DNA of 53,917 nucleotides from a candidate division FCPU426 bacterium (GTDB lineage Bacteria > Oederibacteriota > PGYV01 > Palsa-1178). Location of the stretch: positions 1 through 53,917 of the forward strand of contig PLPI01000083.1 in NCBI GenBank assembly GCA_003159495.1. The letters run 5' to 3'. The notes beneath the pieces were generated by a model that was given only the letters and a program-made list of their open reading frames with translations, was not told where the DNA came from and did not search any database. Both the position numbers and the translations under genes were made by a program. Shown in pieces: positions 33,401 to 43,249 of this stretch. The first letter of the stretch is position 1; each line of letters starts with the position of its first letter.

Positions 33401-35839
33401 TTAGTTTATCACATCGTCGTCGCGGGCCTGTTTTATTACCGCGAATTTTATTTTCTTTACCTGTATTGTCCCGCTGTTCGATTTCGCCTCAAGGACTATT
33501 ATATACAATCCGCTGGCAGCCGGGGTTCCCTGCGCTGATGAAACGTCCCATATAGCGCTGCCGGCCTCGAGCGCGGTCGTGATTACCTTTACCAGTTCTC
33601 CCGCAGTGTTGTATATCCTGATATTTATCGTCCCCACCGCGCCCGGCTGCCATGCTATAGTGGCATCGGGATTTGATGACGCCGTGGCCATGATAAATGG
33701 ATTTGGATACGCCTTTTGGCCGCTGATGAGGTTGTTTGCGGAACCGTTTAATATGCTTACACTTTTCGAAACTGTTACGCTTTCGCTGTTTATAAAAAAT
33801 GCCTGCACCTGTATCTCATATACACCGGACCCGACAAGCTCACCCTGCGCGTTTTTGCCGTCCCAGTAATATGTGTTCCCAGCTCCGTAGCTTATGGAGA
33901 CAAGGTCCCCGGGCGTCCCTATGGAATAGATGTCATCAACGCTTAATTTAAGCATTCCTGAAGCGACCGGCGGCTGTTGTATCCTCTGTATAAGTTCACC
34001 GGCGCTGTTATAAATCGATATCAGGGTCATTTGCTGGGGTGTCATCACCTGCACTTCAATTACCTTTGTGTTCACGTGGCCGTATGTATCCACATCAGTT
34101 ATTTTTACATAATAAATACCCGGCGGCACCTGCTGTCCTGAATCACTCATCCCGTTCCATGTAAATATTACCCGCCCCGCGGACGGCTGGCCCGGAGACG
34201 TCATATTTGCGAAATCAAAGGATATCCCCTGCCCGCCGGATGGAACCAGCATGGTAGACGGCGCCCCGTTTACAAATGTTGTTATATCTGCAATCACGCT
34301 TGAAACAGGCGACTCCCCTATTTCCTTTACTTTCTCTCCCGCTTCATTATACGCCGCAATTTCCAGAAGGTATGGATACGGCGCCGGCGTCGGCGTTATG
34401 GTCGGGGTCATTGTGTATGTAAAAGTCTGTGTGAATGTCGATGTCGCCGTGAATGTCGGCGTAAACGTGGCCGTGTATGTCGCGGTATATGTCGGCGTGG
34501 CGGTATTGCTCCGCGTGAATGTGGGCGTATCCGTATTAGTTATTGAATTTGTCGGTGTTGCAGTGTATGTGGCGGTTGACGTTGATGTGTTGCTCTGCGT
34601 AAAAGTCGGGGTATATGTGCATGTGTCGGTGTATGTCGGAGAATCCGTGAATGTCGGTGTATAGGTGGGCGTATCAGTGGGAGAATTAATTGGAGTATTC
34701 GTGAAAGTAAAGGTTGCCGTAAATGTCGGCGTGTCGGTTGATGTCGCGGTAAATGTTGCCGTCATTGTATATGTAGGCGTGTCCGTCGGCGTATCCGTAT
34801 TTGTGTAAGTGTATGTTGACGTATCCGTGGAAGTAAATGTGGGCGTTACGGTAAAAGTCTGCGTGTATGTGGGCGTGTCCGTCGGTGTGTTGGATGAGAC
34901 CGTGTCGGTCGGTGTGGATGTCAGCGTAAAAGTCGGAGTGTCCGTCGCGGTTGCGCTATATGTGGGTGTATCAGTAGCCGTATAAGTCGGAGAATCTGTA
35001 GCCGTGGCCGTATAAGTTGGCGTATCCGTGGACGTAAACGTACTTGTGAATGTTGACGTGAAGGTCGGCGTGTTTGTTTTTGTAAATGTTGATGTCGGCG
35101 TGAAGGTCTGCGTATATGTATTAGTAACGGAGCGCGTGAATGTCGGTGTAATTGTCCTTGTAAACGTCGGGTCAACTGTCGGGGATGGAGTTCCCGTGTA
35201 CATTATATACGCCACATGGTTCGTAAAGCCAAAATCGCTCAGCCCCACATTCTGCACGCCGGTGGGCGTGACAGTCGGGGTGGCTGTATATGTCGGTGTC
35301 GGCGCCGTTACATTTATCAGCACACACATATTGCTATTAGTGCCCATTGATGGGTTTAAATAAATGTTCCAGTCCGCGACCGCGACAATTATCCAATATG
35401 TTCCTGTCGGGTAATTAATCGGGATGGTGATGGGAAGCTGGCCCCCTTCAATTCCAGAAATTTGATAACTTGTCCCGGCCGTGCACTGCGTCCCGCACCC
35501 AACTTGACGTCCGCCGCTTACCGAGCCTGCAGGAAGAAGTACGTTAACCCCGGCTTCGCTTACTATTATATCCTGGCCCGGTGTATTTCCAACCCTTAAG
35601 GCGCACTGTGTTGACAGCGCCACAAAATATCCAATCTGCCTGTTTGCTGTATCGCTGGCATATGTAAAATTAAGGTTGAGTGTCTGGCCAGCTATTATAT
35701 TTATCGTGCTTGGCGTTATCACGGAAACCGTAAACGCGGCTGACAGAGGGGAAATAAACAGGAAAACTGCGGCTGCGGCAAATAAACCGCTTCTAAAAAG
35801 ATTCATATGCGGCGGTTTTGTTTTTTCAATAATTTTCAT
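33401..35839 (-). CDS. Large surface protein with T/P-rich stalk and FlgD-like Ig domains
   Basis: 812 residues. A signal peptide (about 12-35, [17 protein letters not shown]) precedes a beta domain of about 150 residues. Residues about 180-495 are a low-complexity stalk of TPT, TFT, TYT and TDTPT units. Two to three FlgD-like Ig repeats follow ([39 protein letters not shown]), each with a W-D/NG-x-G segment. The last ends KKIKFAVIK. Terminal FlgD-like domains often serve as secretion or attachment signals in related systems. The stalk is repeated at DNA level too and may vary between strains. The start overlaps the preceding gene by 14 bases; an ATG at 35806 is possible. Confidence 0.85.
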   Translation of the reverse strand: MKIIEKTKPPHMNLFRSGLFAAAAVFLFISPLSAAFTVSVITPSTINIIAGQTLNLNFTYASDTANRQIGYFVALSTQCALRVGNTPGQDIIVSEAGVNVLLPAGSVSGGRQVGCGTQCTAGTSYQISGIEGGQLPITIPINYPTGTYWIIVAVADWNIYLNPSMGTNSNMCVLINVTAPTPTYTATPTVTPTGVQNVGLSDFGFTNHVAYIMYTGTPSPTVDPTFTRTITPTFTRSVTNTYTQTFTPTSTFTKTNTPTFTSTFTSTFTSTDTPTYTATATDSPTYTATDTPTYSATATDTPTFTLTSTPTDTVSSNTPTDTPTYTQTFTVTPTFTSTDTSTYTYTNTDTPTDTPTYTMTATFTATSTDTPTFTATFTFTNTPINSPTDTPTYTPTFTDSPTYTDTCTYTPTFTQSNTSTSTATYTATPTNSITNTDTPTFTRSNTATPTYTATYTATFTPTFTATSTFTQTFTYTMTPTITPTPAPYPYLLEIAAYNEAGEKVKEIGESPVSSVIADITTFVNGAPSTMLVPSGGQGISFDFANMTSPGQPSAGRVIFTWNGMSDSGQQVPPGIYYVKITDVDTYGHVNTKVIEVQVMTPQQMTLISIYNSAGELIQRIQQPPVASGMLKLSVDDIYSIGTPGDLVSISYGAGNTYYWDGKNAQGELVGSGVYEIQVQAFFINSESVTVSKSVSILNGSANNLISGQKAYPNPFIMATASSNPDATIAWQPGAVGTINIRIYNTAGELVKVITTALEAGSAIWDVSSAQGTPAASGLYIIVLEAKSNSGTIQVKKIKFAVIKQARDDDVIN

Positions 35840-36836
35840 TGCCGGAAACCCACTGTCTTTTGCCGGTAATTATATTGAACGCACCGCCTGCCATGGCAAA
35901 GAGATCCTCTGCGGGCCCTTCCGCTGGAAACCGGTTTGCCGCGACCCAGACGCATACCACCCCCGCGGCGTTTGACGCGACAGTTACCGGCCAGCTAACA
36001 ACCACATTGCTGCCGTATGTTTGCGTGGTACACCCGCTGTCGCATCCCACAAAATCGGTAACCAAAGGGAGTGTGTCCCAGATGTTAAAATTTACTGTTG
36101 CCACGTCGTAATTATGATAGTCAAAACAGTAGGTTATAACCTGCCCCAGGCTTACGTTCGTGGTGCTGATAGTTTTTGTGATGCTCACCGGCGAACACGG
36201 AGTTGTAAAATACTGCCTCACAAGGTTTGAGTCCCCAGTATTTACCGCGCCGCATCCCGAATTATATGACATATACGGCACCCACCCGCCATATGTTGCG
36301 CCGTTAAAAACCGGGTCCGTTATGGAATCATCGATGTTCCCGTTTGCCTCGCAGGTATAAGCCGTCTCTGTCCATCCTGAATCATCGTAACCCAGCGTGT
36401 TCCAGCCGGGTGGAAAAACCTGTGGATTGGTTGCGGAAAATATATTTCCGTTGGAAGTCTGCCTTATGGTTGATGCATTTCCGTCGCTGTAAGCGACCAC
36501 ACTGTTGCCGTTGTCCATGGTTATCAACAGTTTATATGTAACCCTGCATACGCTTCCCTCGGTATCGTAATAATTTATGGCCAGCACATGGGGCCCGCAT
36601 TTTGTAAGGCAGCCTGTCACGTCTTCTGTAAATGTTTCGTCCCACGGGCTGTTCGATGTAATCTTGCCCGTATCGTAAATAAGGCAACCGTCAATGTACG
36701 CGGCAAAACAGTCGTCCGCGGATATGAGAAGCGTGGCGGATGTGATGGCAAGAGGAAAAACAAAAAACGGCATAAAAAATAAAATAATCAGCAGGGGTAA
36801 AAAGAATCTTTTTCTGCCGTGGCTGCTTGCGCACAT
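35826..36836 (-). CDS. Secreted protein with DUF11-like domain
   Basis: 336 residues. A basic N-terminus and long hydrophobic segment ([20 protein letters not shown]) form an export signal. The middle, with [19 protein letters not shown], is a jelly-roll-like module often seen in cell-surface proteins. Residues about 218-310 ([37 protein letters not shown]) resemble DUF11, a beta-sandwich repeat of surface proteins. About a dozen Cys residues occur in the external part, which suggests disulphides. It is translated just before the T/P-repeat protein and overlaps it, so the two may work together on the cell surface. Confidence 0.75.
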   Translation of the reverse strand: MCASSHGRKRFFLPLLIILFFMPFFVFPLAITSATLLISADDCFAAYIDGCLIYDTGKITSNSPWDETFTEDVTGCLTKCGPHVLAINYYDTEGSVCRVTYKLLITMDNGNSVVAYSDGNASTIRQTSNGNIFSATNPQVFPPGWNTLGYDDSGWTETAYTCEANGNIDDSITDPVFNGATYGGWVPYMSYNSGCGAVNTGDSNLVRQYFTTPCSPVSITKTISTTNVSLGQVITYCFDYHNYDVATVNFNIWDTLPLVTDFVGCDSGCTTQTYGSNVVVSWPVTVASNAAGVVCVWVAANRFPAEGPAEDLFAMAGGAFNIITGKRQWVSGNENY

Positions 36837-36862
36837 ATTTTATAATGCCTCCATTAATCGGC

Positions 36863-36890
36863 GTCAGACAGCGCGATAAAATTTATTTCC
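36863..36890 (-). promoter_or_regulatory. Possible ECF-type promoter before the surface-protein genes
   Basis: Minus strand GGAAA, 17 bases, TCTGAC. The -10 hexamer is the same as that of the ECF sigma promoter at 2808-2833, but the -35 has one mismatch and the spacing is longer by two. Confidence 0.3.
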
Positions 36891-36983
36891 CTTTAGGGCG
36901 GCGTTTCCCGGTCGCGTAATTTTCACGTTAAAAATTATTTGGTAATAAAATAAAACCGTGTTTCATTTTTGTCATGTTATAAA

Positions 36984-37012
36984 AATATATATCAGATTTA
37001 GCGGTTAGTCAA
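36984..37012 (-). promoter_or_regulatory. Sigma70-like promoter of the surface-protein pair
   Basis: Minus strand TTGACT, 17 bases, TATATT, about 150 bases upstream of the gene starting at 36836. It is the better of the two candidates in this gap. Confidence 0.5.
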
Positions 37013-37107
37013 TGTTTTAGTGGATTGACGGTATGGTTTTGCTTAATCGGTTAATCTTTATTTATTATAATTAAAATAACCGGAGTACTTACGATAATAT
37101 AATTTTT

Positions 37108-39462
37108 TTACTCGCCCTTCCACTCGCGCGGCTTGTTGCCGTCGGCGGCAGATATGAGCCCCTTTTCCTCCATCATGTCAACCACCCTGGCGGCCCTTGA
37201 ATATCCTATGCCTAGCTTTCTCTGGAGAAATGATGTGGATATCTTGCCCTTGTCTCGCGCCAGATCGCACGCGCGTTTGTACAAATCCGGGTCCATGTCG
37301 TCTTCGTCTGAAAATCCCGACCCTTTCGGCAGGTCGTCTTCCTTTATGTTAAACTCGTCGGAATAGACTGCTTTGCGCTGTTTTTTTATGAAGGAAACTA
37401 TTTTGGGTATCTCGTCGCGCACAAAAGCCGCCTGTCCCCTGATTGGTTTTACCATGTTCGCGGGATTATACAGCATATCACCCTTTCCTAAAAGCGCCTC
37501 GGCCCCTTTTGTGTCCATTATTGTGCGTGAGTCTATCTGCGATTTTACCTTAAAAGCTATGCGGGATGGAAAATTGGCCTTTATTATACCTGTAATGACG
37601 TCCACGGACGGCCTCTGTGTGGCGAGTATTATGTGGATGCCCACGGCCCTTGCCAGCTGTGCCAGCCTCTGGAGCGATTCTTCCACGCTTGATTTTGCCA
37701 TGGTCATCAGATCGGCAAGTTCGTCAATTATCAGCACGATAAAAGGCAGTGATTTTTTGTAATCCTCGGGCTGGACGTCCGGGTCCTTTCTTATGTCGTC
37801 GTTGAACTCCATTATCTTGCGGTTGTATATTTCTATGTTCTGCGCCCCCTCTTCGGAGAGCAGATCATACCTCGACTGCATTTCAGCCACCAGCCGCCTT
37901 AACACATAAGCCGCGTGTTTCGGGTCGGTGATTACCGGCGCGATGAGGTGCGGCATGTCGTTATACTGCGTGAGCTCGACTTTTTTCGGGTCAACCAGCA
38001 GGAGCTTTACCTCGTCAGGCGTGGCCTTGTAAAGGATGGACATTATAATGGAATTTATACACACTGATTTTCCCGAGCCTGTGGAGCCGGCAATAAGCAT
38101 GTGGGGCATGTCCTCGAGCCTGGCGATGACGGGCTTTCCCGAAAGGTCCCTGCCTATGGCGAGCGTTAAAAGCGAAGGCGAGCCCGTGAAAAGTTCGTCC
38201 TCTATGAGTTCCTTTAAATATATGGTCTTCTTTTCAATCTTCGGCACCTCAATGCCCAGCAGCGATTTTCCCGGCACGGCGGCCACCCTTACCATTTCGA
38301 CCTTCATGGCAAGCGCTATGTCCGCGGAAAGATTTTCAACGCGCGATACCTTCACTCCGGTGGCCAGCTCAAGGTCAAAACGGGATATAACAGGTCCGTC
38401 AACCACGTTGACTATCTCCGCCTCAATGCCGAAATCGGAAAGGGTCTTTTTAAGTTTTTCGGCGTCAGGGCCATAATCGTATTCCTTTTCACCGGCGGCG
38501 GCTTTTTCAGACTTTAAAAGGCTTGTGGGCGGCAGTGTATAGTCCCCTTTTATAATAAGAGCCTGTGTCGCACCCTGCTTTTTTTCCGTCTCGACCTGCC
38601 TTGTTATGGTAAGCTTCTCTTTTTTTCTTGGCTTTTCTTTTTCTTCTTCTTCATCCCCATCTTCTCCGGCTTCTTCTTTAACCTTTTCCGCGGAGCGCGG
38701 CTTTGCTTTTTCCCTCGCGTCCTCCTTTTTTTTGTCTTCCCTGCCGGCTTCCTCCTTGACCTTTTCCGCGGTTTCCTTTATGGATCCCGACATCACCGAG
38801 CCAAGATAAGCAAAAAATCCGGCGAATCCCTTGATGCCTTCCTTTCCAATCTGATAAACGGCTATCATCAGCTTTTCCTTGCCCAGCAGAACAAGCGCAA
38901 CGGCGAAAAGTATGAAAGTGGCTATATAGGCCCCCACAATGTTGAACCACTGTGATAGAAATTTGGAGCCAAATTTTCCAAACACACCGCCTGTGTAAAA
39001 AATAAAATCCCTGTCAAATATTCTGTAAGGGGCCGGTGTTTTTTGCCAGAATGAAACAAGTTCCTTTGAACCGTAAAAAACATCAACTTTCGGCAGTTTA
39101 AAAGCCTGCGTATCCGGCCCCGAGAATATCAGCGCAAGAGCCAGCGATAGGGAGGCTGCAAGAAAAACAAAGCCGAGCATGATGCCCGCCTCATGGTGTT
39201 CCTGCTCCTTTTTGAGCATGTTAAGGCCGAAAAACCCCACAACAAACGGTATCAGGTAGGCAGCTTTGCCGATGACCAGGTACAACACCCTGGAAATAAC
39301 CTCGCCGAATATTCCCAGAAGGTTCCTGTCGCTTACTATTATAAAGGAACAAAATATGATAGCAGCGCATAAAAGGTAGCCCAGCCCGGTGAATATCCCG
39401 CTGTCTTTGGATTTTTTTGCGCCGTTTTTAGGCGCTGCCTTTGATGATGATTTTTTTCCCAA
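37108..39462 (-). CDS. ftsK: DNA translocase FtsK/SpoIIIE
   Basis: 784 residues. Four to five membrane segments occupy residues 25-210. A charged linker (Glu/Lys-rich, about 225-310) follows. The motor has Walker A AGSTGSGKSVCIN (about 454-466), LLVDPKKVELTQYNDMPHL, LPFIVLIIDELADLM as Walker B, and ILATQRPSVDVITG. The C-terminal gamma winged-helix is complete (RACDLARDKGKISTSFLQRK). FtsK pumps chromosome dimers through the closing septum and activates XerCD at dif. The frame begins with TTG, supported by GGAGA eight to nine bases upstream. Confidence 0.96.
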   Translation of the reverse strand: MGKKSSSKAAPKNGAKKSKDSGIFTGLGYLLCAAIIFCSFIIVSDRNLLGIFGEVISRVLYLVIGKAAYLIPFVVGFFGLNMLKKEQEHHEAGIMLGFVFLAASLSLALALIFSGPDTQAFKLPKVDVFYGSKELVSFWQKTPAPYRIFDRDFIFYTGGVFGKFGSKFLSQWFNIVGAYIATFILFAVALVLLGKEKLMIAVYQIGKEGIKGFAGFFAYLGSVMSGSIKETAEKVKEEAGREDKKKEDAREKAKPRSAEKVKEEAGEDGDEEEEKEKPRKKEKLTITRQVETEKKQGATQALIIKGDYTLPPTSLLKSEKAAAGEKEYDYGPDAEKLKKTLSDFGIEAEIVNVVDGPVISRFDLELATGVKVSRVENLSADIALAMKVEMVRVAAVPGKSLLGIEVPKIEKKTIYLKELIEDELFTGSPSLLTLAIGRDLSGKPVIARLEDMPHMLIAGSTGSGKSVCINSIIMSILYKATPDEVKLLLVDPKKVELTQYNDMPHLIAPVITDPKHAAYVLRRLVAEMQSRYDLLSEEGAQNIEIYNRKIMEFNDDIRKDPDVQPEDYKKSLPFIVLIIDELADLMTMAKSSVEESLQRLAQLARAVGIHIILATQRPSVDVITGIIKANFPSRIAFKVKSQIDSRTIMDTKGAEALLGKGDMLYNPANMVKPIRGQAAFVRDEIPKIVSFIKKQRKAVYSDEFNIKEDDLPKGSGFSDEDDMDPDLYKRACDLARDKGKISTSFLQRKLGIGYSRAARVVDMMEEKGLISAADGNKPREWKGE

Positions 39463-39535
39463 AATTATTTTCTCCAGTTTTTCTCAACGGCTATTATACA
39501 TTAAATATGATTTTTTAATTAATTATTTCAATAAT

Positions 39536-39576
39536 AAAAACAACGTGGAACTCATTATAAGCTCCACGTTGTTTTT
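39536..39576. terminator. Strong intrinsic terminator after the short gene
   Basis: AACAACGTGGA pairs with TCCACGTTGTT (11 bp, extendable past one mismatch), flanked by A-rich and T-rich runs on either side, so it can end transcripts in both directions. It lies about 35 bases past the stop of the 12-residue frame and isolates ftsK. Confidence 0.85.
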
Positions 39577-39610
39577 GGTGTTACCCCATTTGCGTTTTCC
39601 ATGAGATTAT

Positions 39611-39649
39611 TTATTTTTTTTTCTTTTTCGCTGCTTTTTTCTTTGCCAT
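39611..39649 (-). CDS. Tiny Lys/Ala peptide (12 residues)
   Basis: Reads MAKKKAAKKKKK then TAA. GGAAGGGG lies ten bases upstream of the ATG, and an in-frame stop right before it fixes the start. The sequence resembles the basic tails of histone-H1-like proteins but is only 12 residues. It lies between a near-consensus promoter (39743-39770) and a strong terminator (39536-39576). It may be a true micro-peptide, the second frame of a dicistronic small mRNA, or a chance frame in a small RNA of about 200 nt. Confidence 0.4.
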   Translation of the reverse strand: MAKKKAAKKKKK

Positions 39650-39652
39650 GTG

Positions 39653-39724
39653 TTAATCACCCCTTCCATTTTGAAGATTTTTTGTAATCCAAGCCTTTTT
39701 GCTCATATCTTGTGTTCCATTCAT
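39653..39724 (-). CDS. Small ORF (23 residues) ahead of the Lys/Ala peptide
   Basis: Begins MNGTQDMSKKAWI and ends LQNGRGD. AGGA lies eight bases upstream of the ATG. The predicted transcript start is only about 12 bases before it; an internal ATG at codon 7 gives a 17-residue form. The stop is three bases from the next start codon, and its last codons contain the RBS of the Lys/Ala peptide, an arrangement typical of coupled reading. No family recognised. A leader peptide or a non-coding RNA are the alternatives. Confidence 0.35.
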   Translation of the reverse strand: MNGTQDMSKKAWITKNLQNGRGD

Positions 39725-39742
39725 GCGTTGTATCCTACAGGT

Positions 39743-39770
39743 AGTATATATTATATGTCTTTTTTGTCAA
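39743..39770 (-). promoter_or_regulatory. Near-consensus sigma70 promoter of a ~200-nt transcript
   Basis: Minus strand TTGACA, 16 bases, TATACT. This is the strongest promoter in the window. Transcription from about 39736 to the terminator at 39536-39576 would give an RNA of roughly 200 nt. Confidence 0.7.
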
Positions 39771-39961
39771 TACCATTTAATCTATTTATACCTGATTATG
39801 GTCGCTTTTAACGTTTTTTTGGAGTTTTCTTTTATTTTTTGCAATTTTTCACACTTTTTTGTTGACATTTTTTTCCACAGGTTATTCACAGTTAGTTAAC
39901 ATTAACATAGTTATTGTAGTAGTCTGCAAATACAACCGGATTTGGCAGGAAAATTATTTTT
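39771..39961. other. AT-rich region with three DnaA-box-like sequences
   Basis: Three plus-strand matches to TTWTNCACA occur within 46 bases: TTTTTCACA (39845-39853), TTTTCCACA (39871-39879) and TTATTCACA (39882-39890). The last two are only two bases apart. The surrounding 180 bases are T-rich and carry no gene. This could be a DnaA titration or regulatory site. A replication origin is less likely since no dnaA, dnaN or rpmH is near. Confidence 0.5.
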
Positions 39962-41389
39962 TTACTGCGTGACAAATTTTTCACCTTCGGCCATTATGTC
40001 ATCAAGCGTTTTTTGTTCCTTTGCCTCGCCGTAAAGCCTGACTATTGGTTCCGTCCCGGAAAATCTTGTCATTATCCACGTGTCATCGCCGAGTATAAAT
40101 TTGAAACCGTCTATTGTTATGGTTTCCTTGACCTCGTATTTGCCTATCTTCGCCATTTTTACCGATTTTAATTTTTTCATGAGCGATTCTTTTTTCGCGG
40201 CCGTGAGCCTGAAGTTCTTTCTTGCCGACAAAAACCGTCCGGTTTTTGCCTCAAGCTCTTTTAAAAGGGTCCTGATGTTTTTCCTGGTCCTTGCCGCCAT
40301 TTCCACCACAAGCAGGCATGCCACTATGCCGTCTTTTTCCGGTACGTGCCGGTAAACCGTGAGGCCGTTTGATTCCTCGCCGCCTATTATTATGTCCTCT
40401 TTTGTCATTATCTCGCCTATGTACTTGAATCCGACCGGAGTTTCATGGAGTTTTAATTTGTGCAGTTTCGCGACTTTGTCTATCATCGAAGATGTGGCCA
40501 CCGAACGCACCACCGAGCCGTGCCAGTCGGGCCTGGTTTTGACCAGGTAATCCAGCAGCAGCGGGAGTATGTTGTTTGCCTGTATATATGAGCCGTCGGA
40601 ATCTATTATCCCGTACCTGTCCGCGTCGCCGTCCGTGGCTACGCCGAGCGCGGCCTTTTCTTTTTTAACCGCCGCGATGAGGTCCTGCACATTTTTTTCC
40701 GACGGTTCCGGCGGGAAGCCGCCGAAAAGAACGTCTTTTTTGTCGTTAATGACCTTTATATTCGCCCCTGCTTCCTTTAACAGCCTGTCAAGGTAGCCCC
40801 TGCCCGTGGAAAAAAGCGGGTCTACCACAATTTTAAGCTTTGATTTTTTTATGACGTCAAAATCCACTATCTGCCTTATGCGGTCCAGGTATTCTTCAGA
40901 CGGGTCAAATAACTTGATGAGCCCCTGCTTTACCGCGTTATCCATGCTTATTGATTTAATGACCTTGACCTTTTTTATATTTGCCTCTATCTGGTCGGTG
41001 TCCTCGGGCGTGGCCGGCCCGCCCCATGACGGCGAAAATTTCAGGCCGTTGTATTCCGGCGGGTTGTGCGATGCCGTAAAATTTATCCCGCCCGCGGCTT
41101 TTTTCCTTATTATCTGGTAGGCTATAACCGGAGTCGGCGTGTCCCTGTCGCAGAGCATGGCTTTGATTCCGTTGCCGGCCATTATCTCGGCGGCTGTCTG
41201 CGCGAATTTATCGGATAAAAACCTGGCGTCGTAGCCTATGATGACCGGCTTGCCGTTGAGTTCCCGTTTTGACTTGATGAACGAAGCTATCGCCTGGCAG
41301 ACTGTCTTTACGCTGTCAAAGGTGAAATCATCGCTGATTATACCCCTCCAGCCGGACGTGCCGAATTTGATTTCAAGTTTGTTTTCCAT
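39962..41389 (-). CDS. Phosphoglucomutase/phosphomannomutase (alpha-D-phosphohexomutase)
   Basis: 475 residues, cytoplasmic. It interconverts hexose 1- and 6-phosphates. Four-domain layout: FGTSGWRGIISDDFTFDSVK at the N-terminus, the phosphoserine loop NFTASHNPPEYNG (about residues 100-112), the metal loop ATDGDADRYG (about 253-262), the sugar loop GGEESNGL and the phosphate-binding RFSGTEPIVRLY near the end. Length and motifs fit the bacterial phosphoglucomutase/phosphomannomutase type; preference for glucose or mannose cannot be read. GGAGGAACATAA gives a strong start. It is the next gene after gatB. Confidence 0.92.
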   Translation of the reverse strand: MENKLEIKFGTSGWRGIISDDFTFDSVKTVCQAIASFIKSKRELNGKPVIIGYDARFLSDKFAQTAAEIMAGNGIKAMLCDRDTPTPVIAYQIIRKKAAGGINFTASHNPPEYNGLKFSPSWGGPATPEDTDQIEANIKKVKVIKSISMDNAVKQGLIKLFDPSEEYLDRIRQIVDFDVIKKSKLKIVVDPLFSTGRGYLDRLLKEAGANIKVINDKKDVLFGGFPPEPSEKNVQDLIAAVKKEKAALGVATDGDADRYGIIDSDGSYIQANNILPLLLDYLVKTRPDWHGSVVRSVATSSMIDKVAKLHKLKLHETPVGFKYIGEIMTKEDIIIGGEESNGLTVYRHVPEKDGIVACLLVVEMAARTRKNIRTLLKELEAKTGRFLSARKNFRLTAAKKESLMKKLKSVKMAKIGKYEVKETITIDGFKFILGDDTWIMTRFSGTEPIVRLYGEAKEQKTLDDIMAEGEKFVTQ

Positions 41390-41449
41390 TTATGTTCCTC
41401 CGGTTGATTGAAGTTGTATTTTTTTGGAATATTCTGAAATATGGATTAT

Positions 41450-42916
41450 TTATGCCGATATTTTTTTCTTTAAAAGCTCATTTACCATCTGCGGGTTTGC
41501 CTTGCCGCCCGTGGCCTTCATTACCTGCCCCACAAGAAAGCCAATGCCGCCGGCCTTGCCGCCCTTAATCTCGCCGACCACAGATGCGTTTGCGGCAATA
41601 ACGGCGTCCACGGCTTTTTCTATCACAGACGTGTCGGATATCTGGACGAGCCCTTTGTCCTTTACTATCTTTTCCGCATCGCCGCCGGATGCGAACATCT
41701 CCTCAAAGACCGTTTTCGCTATCTTGCCGCTTATAGTCCCGTTCTTTATTAATTTTATGAGCCCCGCAAGTTTTTCCGGGGTGATTTTCACAAGGGATAT
41801 TTTTTCCATCCCCGCTTCGTTCATTTTTGAGTTCATTTCGGTCATCATCCAGTTGGAACACTGCTTTGCCTCGCCGGAAAGTTTCGCTGCCCTTTCAAAA
41901 TAATCAGCGGTCTCCTGGTCGGATGTAAGCACACCAGCGTCATATGCCGGTATGGAATATTCTTTCACAAACCTCTCCGCCTTCTGCAGCGGCAGTTCGG
42001 GCAGTTCTTTTGCTATTTTATCCACGTAGCTTTTTTCAATGACAAGCGCGGGCAGATCAGGCTCCGGAAAATACCTGTAGTCGTTGGCCTCTTCCTTTGA
42101 CCTCATCGGCTGTGTCTTGCCCTTATTGATGTCCCACAGCCTTGTCTCCTGTATTATTCGCTCCCCGGCCTCGATCATTTTTATCTGGCGTTCTACCTCA
42201 TATTCGATGGCCTTCTGAACGTTCTTAAACGAGTTCATGTTCTTTATTTCGACCTTGGTCCCGAATTTTTCCTGTCCAAAGGGCCTCACCGACACATTGG
42301 CGTCGCAGCGCAGTGAGCCCTCTTCCATATTACAGTCCGATACGTCAGTGTATTTCAAAATCGCCTTTACTGTATTAAGGTATAGATACGCTTCCTCCGG
42401 GCTCCTCATCTCCGGCTCGGAAACTATCTCCGCGAGCGGAACCCCGGCCCTGTTGTAATCCACCAGCGATTCCTCGGCTTCGCCTATCTGCCCCGATTTG
42501 GTCAGGTGAAGCAGCTTGCCCGCGTCTTCTTCCATGTGAAGGCGCGTTATTCCTATCCTTTTTTTACCGCCCTTTTCGTCCACGATATCAACCCATCCTT
42601 TTACGGCTATGGGCATGTCATACTGCGATATCTGGTAGGCTTTCGGAAGGTCCGGGTAGTAATAATTCTTCCTGTCAAATTTCGATTTTTCCGCTATGGT
42701 GCAGTTCAGGGCCAGCCCGGCCTTTATGGCGTGATGCAGTACCTCGGAGTTAAAAACCGGCAGGCTTCCCGGCAGCCCCAGGCAGTTCGGGCATATGCAT
42801 GTATTTGGCTCCTCGCCGAAAGAATTGGAGCATGAGCAGAATATTTTTGACTTTGTGTTGAGCTCGGCATGCACCTCGAGCCCTATTACTGTTTCGTATT
42901 TGTCCTGTTGTTCCAT
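41450..42916 (-). CDS. gatB: Aspartyl/glutamyl-tRNA amidotransferase subunit B
   Basis: 488 residues. It starts [20 protein letters not shown], the GatB signature, with [19 protein letters not shown] as its zinc site, followed by [20 protein letters not shown]-type [13 protein letters not shown] and [18 protein letters not shown] follow, and the YqeY-like tail domain ends MVNELLKKK. GatB activates misacylated Glu-tRNA(Gln) or Asp-tRNA(Asn) with ATP and receives ammonia from GatA. It is encoded with gatC and gatA, with one small zinc-ribbon gene in between. Confidence 0.97.
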   Translation of the reverse strand: MEQQDKYETVIGLEVHAELNTKSKIFCSCSNSFGEEPNTCICPNCLGLPGSLPVFNSEVLHHAIKAGLALNCTIAEKSKFDRKNYYYPDLPKAYQISQYDMPIAVKGWVDIVDEKGGKKRIGITRLHMEEDAGKLLHLTKSGQIGEAEESLVDYNRAGVPLAEIVSEPEMRSPEEAYLYLNTVKAILKYTDVSDCNMEEGSLRCDANVSVRPFGQEKFGTKVEIKNMNSFKNVQKAIEYEVERQIKMIEAGERIIQETRLWDINKGKTQPMRSKEEANDYRYFPEPDLPALVIEKSYVDKIAKELPELPLQKAERFVKEYSIPAYDAGVLTSDQETADYFERAAKLSGEAKQCSNWMMTEMNSKMNEAGMEKISLVKITPEKLAGLIKLIKNGTISGKIAKTVFEEMFASGGDAEKIVKDKGLVQISDTSVIEKAVDAVIAANASVVGEIKGGKAGGIGFLVGQVMKATGGKANPQMVNELLKKKISA

Positions 42917-42930
42917 TTATATCCCTTTTT

Positions 42931-43239
42931 TCATTCCTTTGTTTCAGTCTCTTCCTTGTCTTCCTTTTCCTCTTTCTTGAATTCCGCGGTCTTTTCTTCC
43001 CATTCCCCTTCGGAAAGGATTACCAGCGGCCTGTCGGAATAATTCTCCGTGTCCTGGCCCTCTGTATCTACATCATCCGAGCCGCAAGTCGCGCACTGGA
43101 TTGAAGTCTCGATGTCGCCCGAGTCCTTCTGGTCGTATCTTGTAAATGTACCTCCGGCGTACTCCCAGAGTTCAAGCGGTTTATAATCCGTTACCATGAC
43201 CAGAAATCCGGTCTTGTTGCCGCAGCTTCTGCAGTTCAT
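42931..43239 (-). CDS. Zinc-ribbon protein inside the gat operon
   Basis: 102 residues. Two CxxC pairs (CRSCGNK near the start; CATCGSDD at about 48-55) are spaced to hold a zinc ion. A beta-rich stretch lies between (FLVMVTDYKPLELWEYAGGT). The last 35 residues are very acidic and charged (Glu/Lys). A GAGGAGG RBS is strong. It lies between gatA (10 bases away) and gatB (14 bases away), so it is co-transcribed with the amidotransferase. I do not recognise a named family; a link to tRNA or translation is only suggested by position. Confidence 0.8.
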   Translation of the reverse strand: MNCRSCGNKTGFLVMVTDYKPLELWEYAGGTFTRYDQKDSGDIETSIQCATCGSDDVDTEGQDTENYSDRPLVILSEGEWEEKTAEFKKEEKEDKEETETKE

Positions 43240-43249
43240 CTTATCCTCC

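Noticed and set aside
34380-35200. CRISPR-like appearance of short repeated units
   Set aside because: Units are irregular in length, lie inside one long reading frame and encode the T/P stalk.
39771-39961. Chromosomal replication origin
   Set aside because: Three DnaA-box-like sites are present but no dnaA, dnaN, gyrB or rpmH is near and gene orientation does not switch here.
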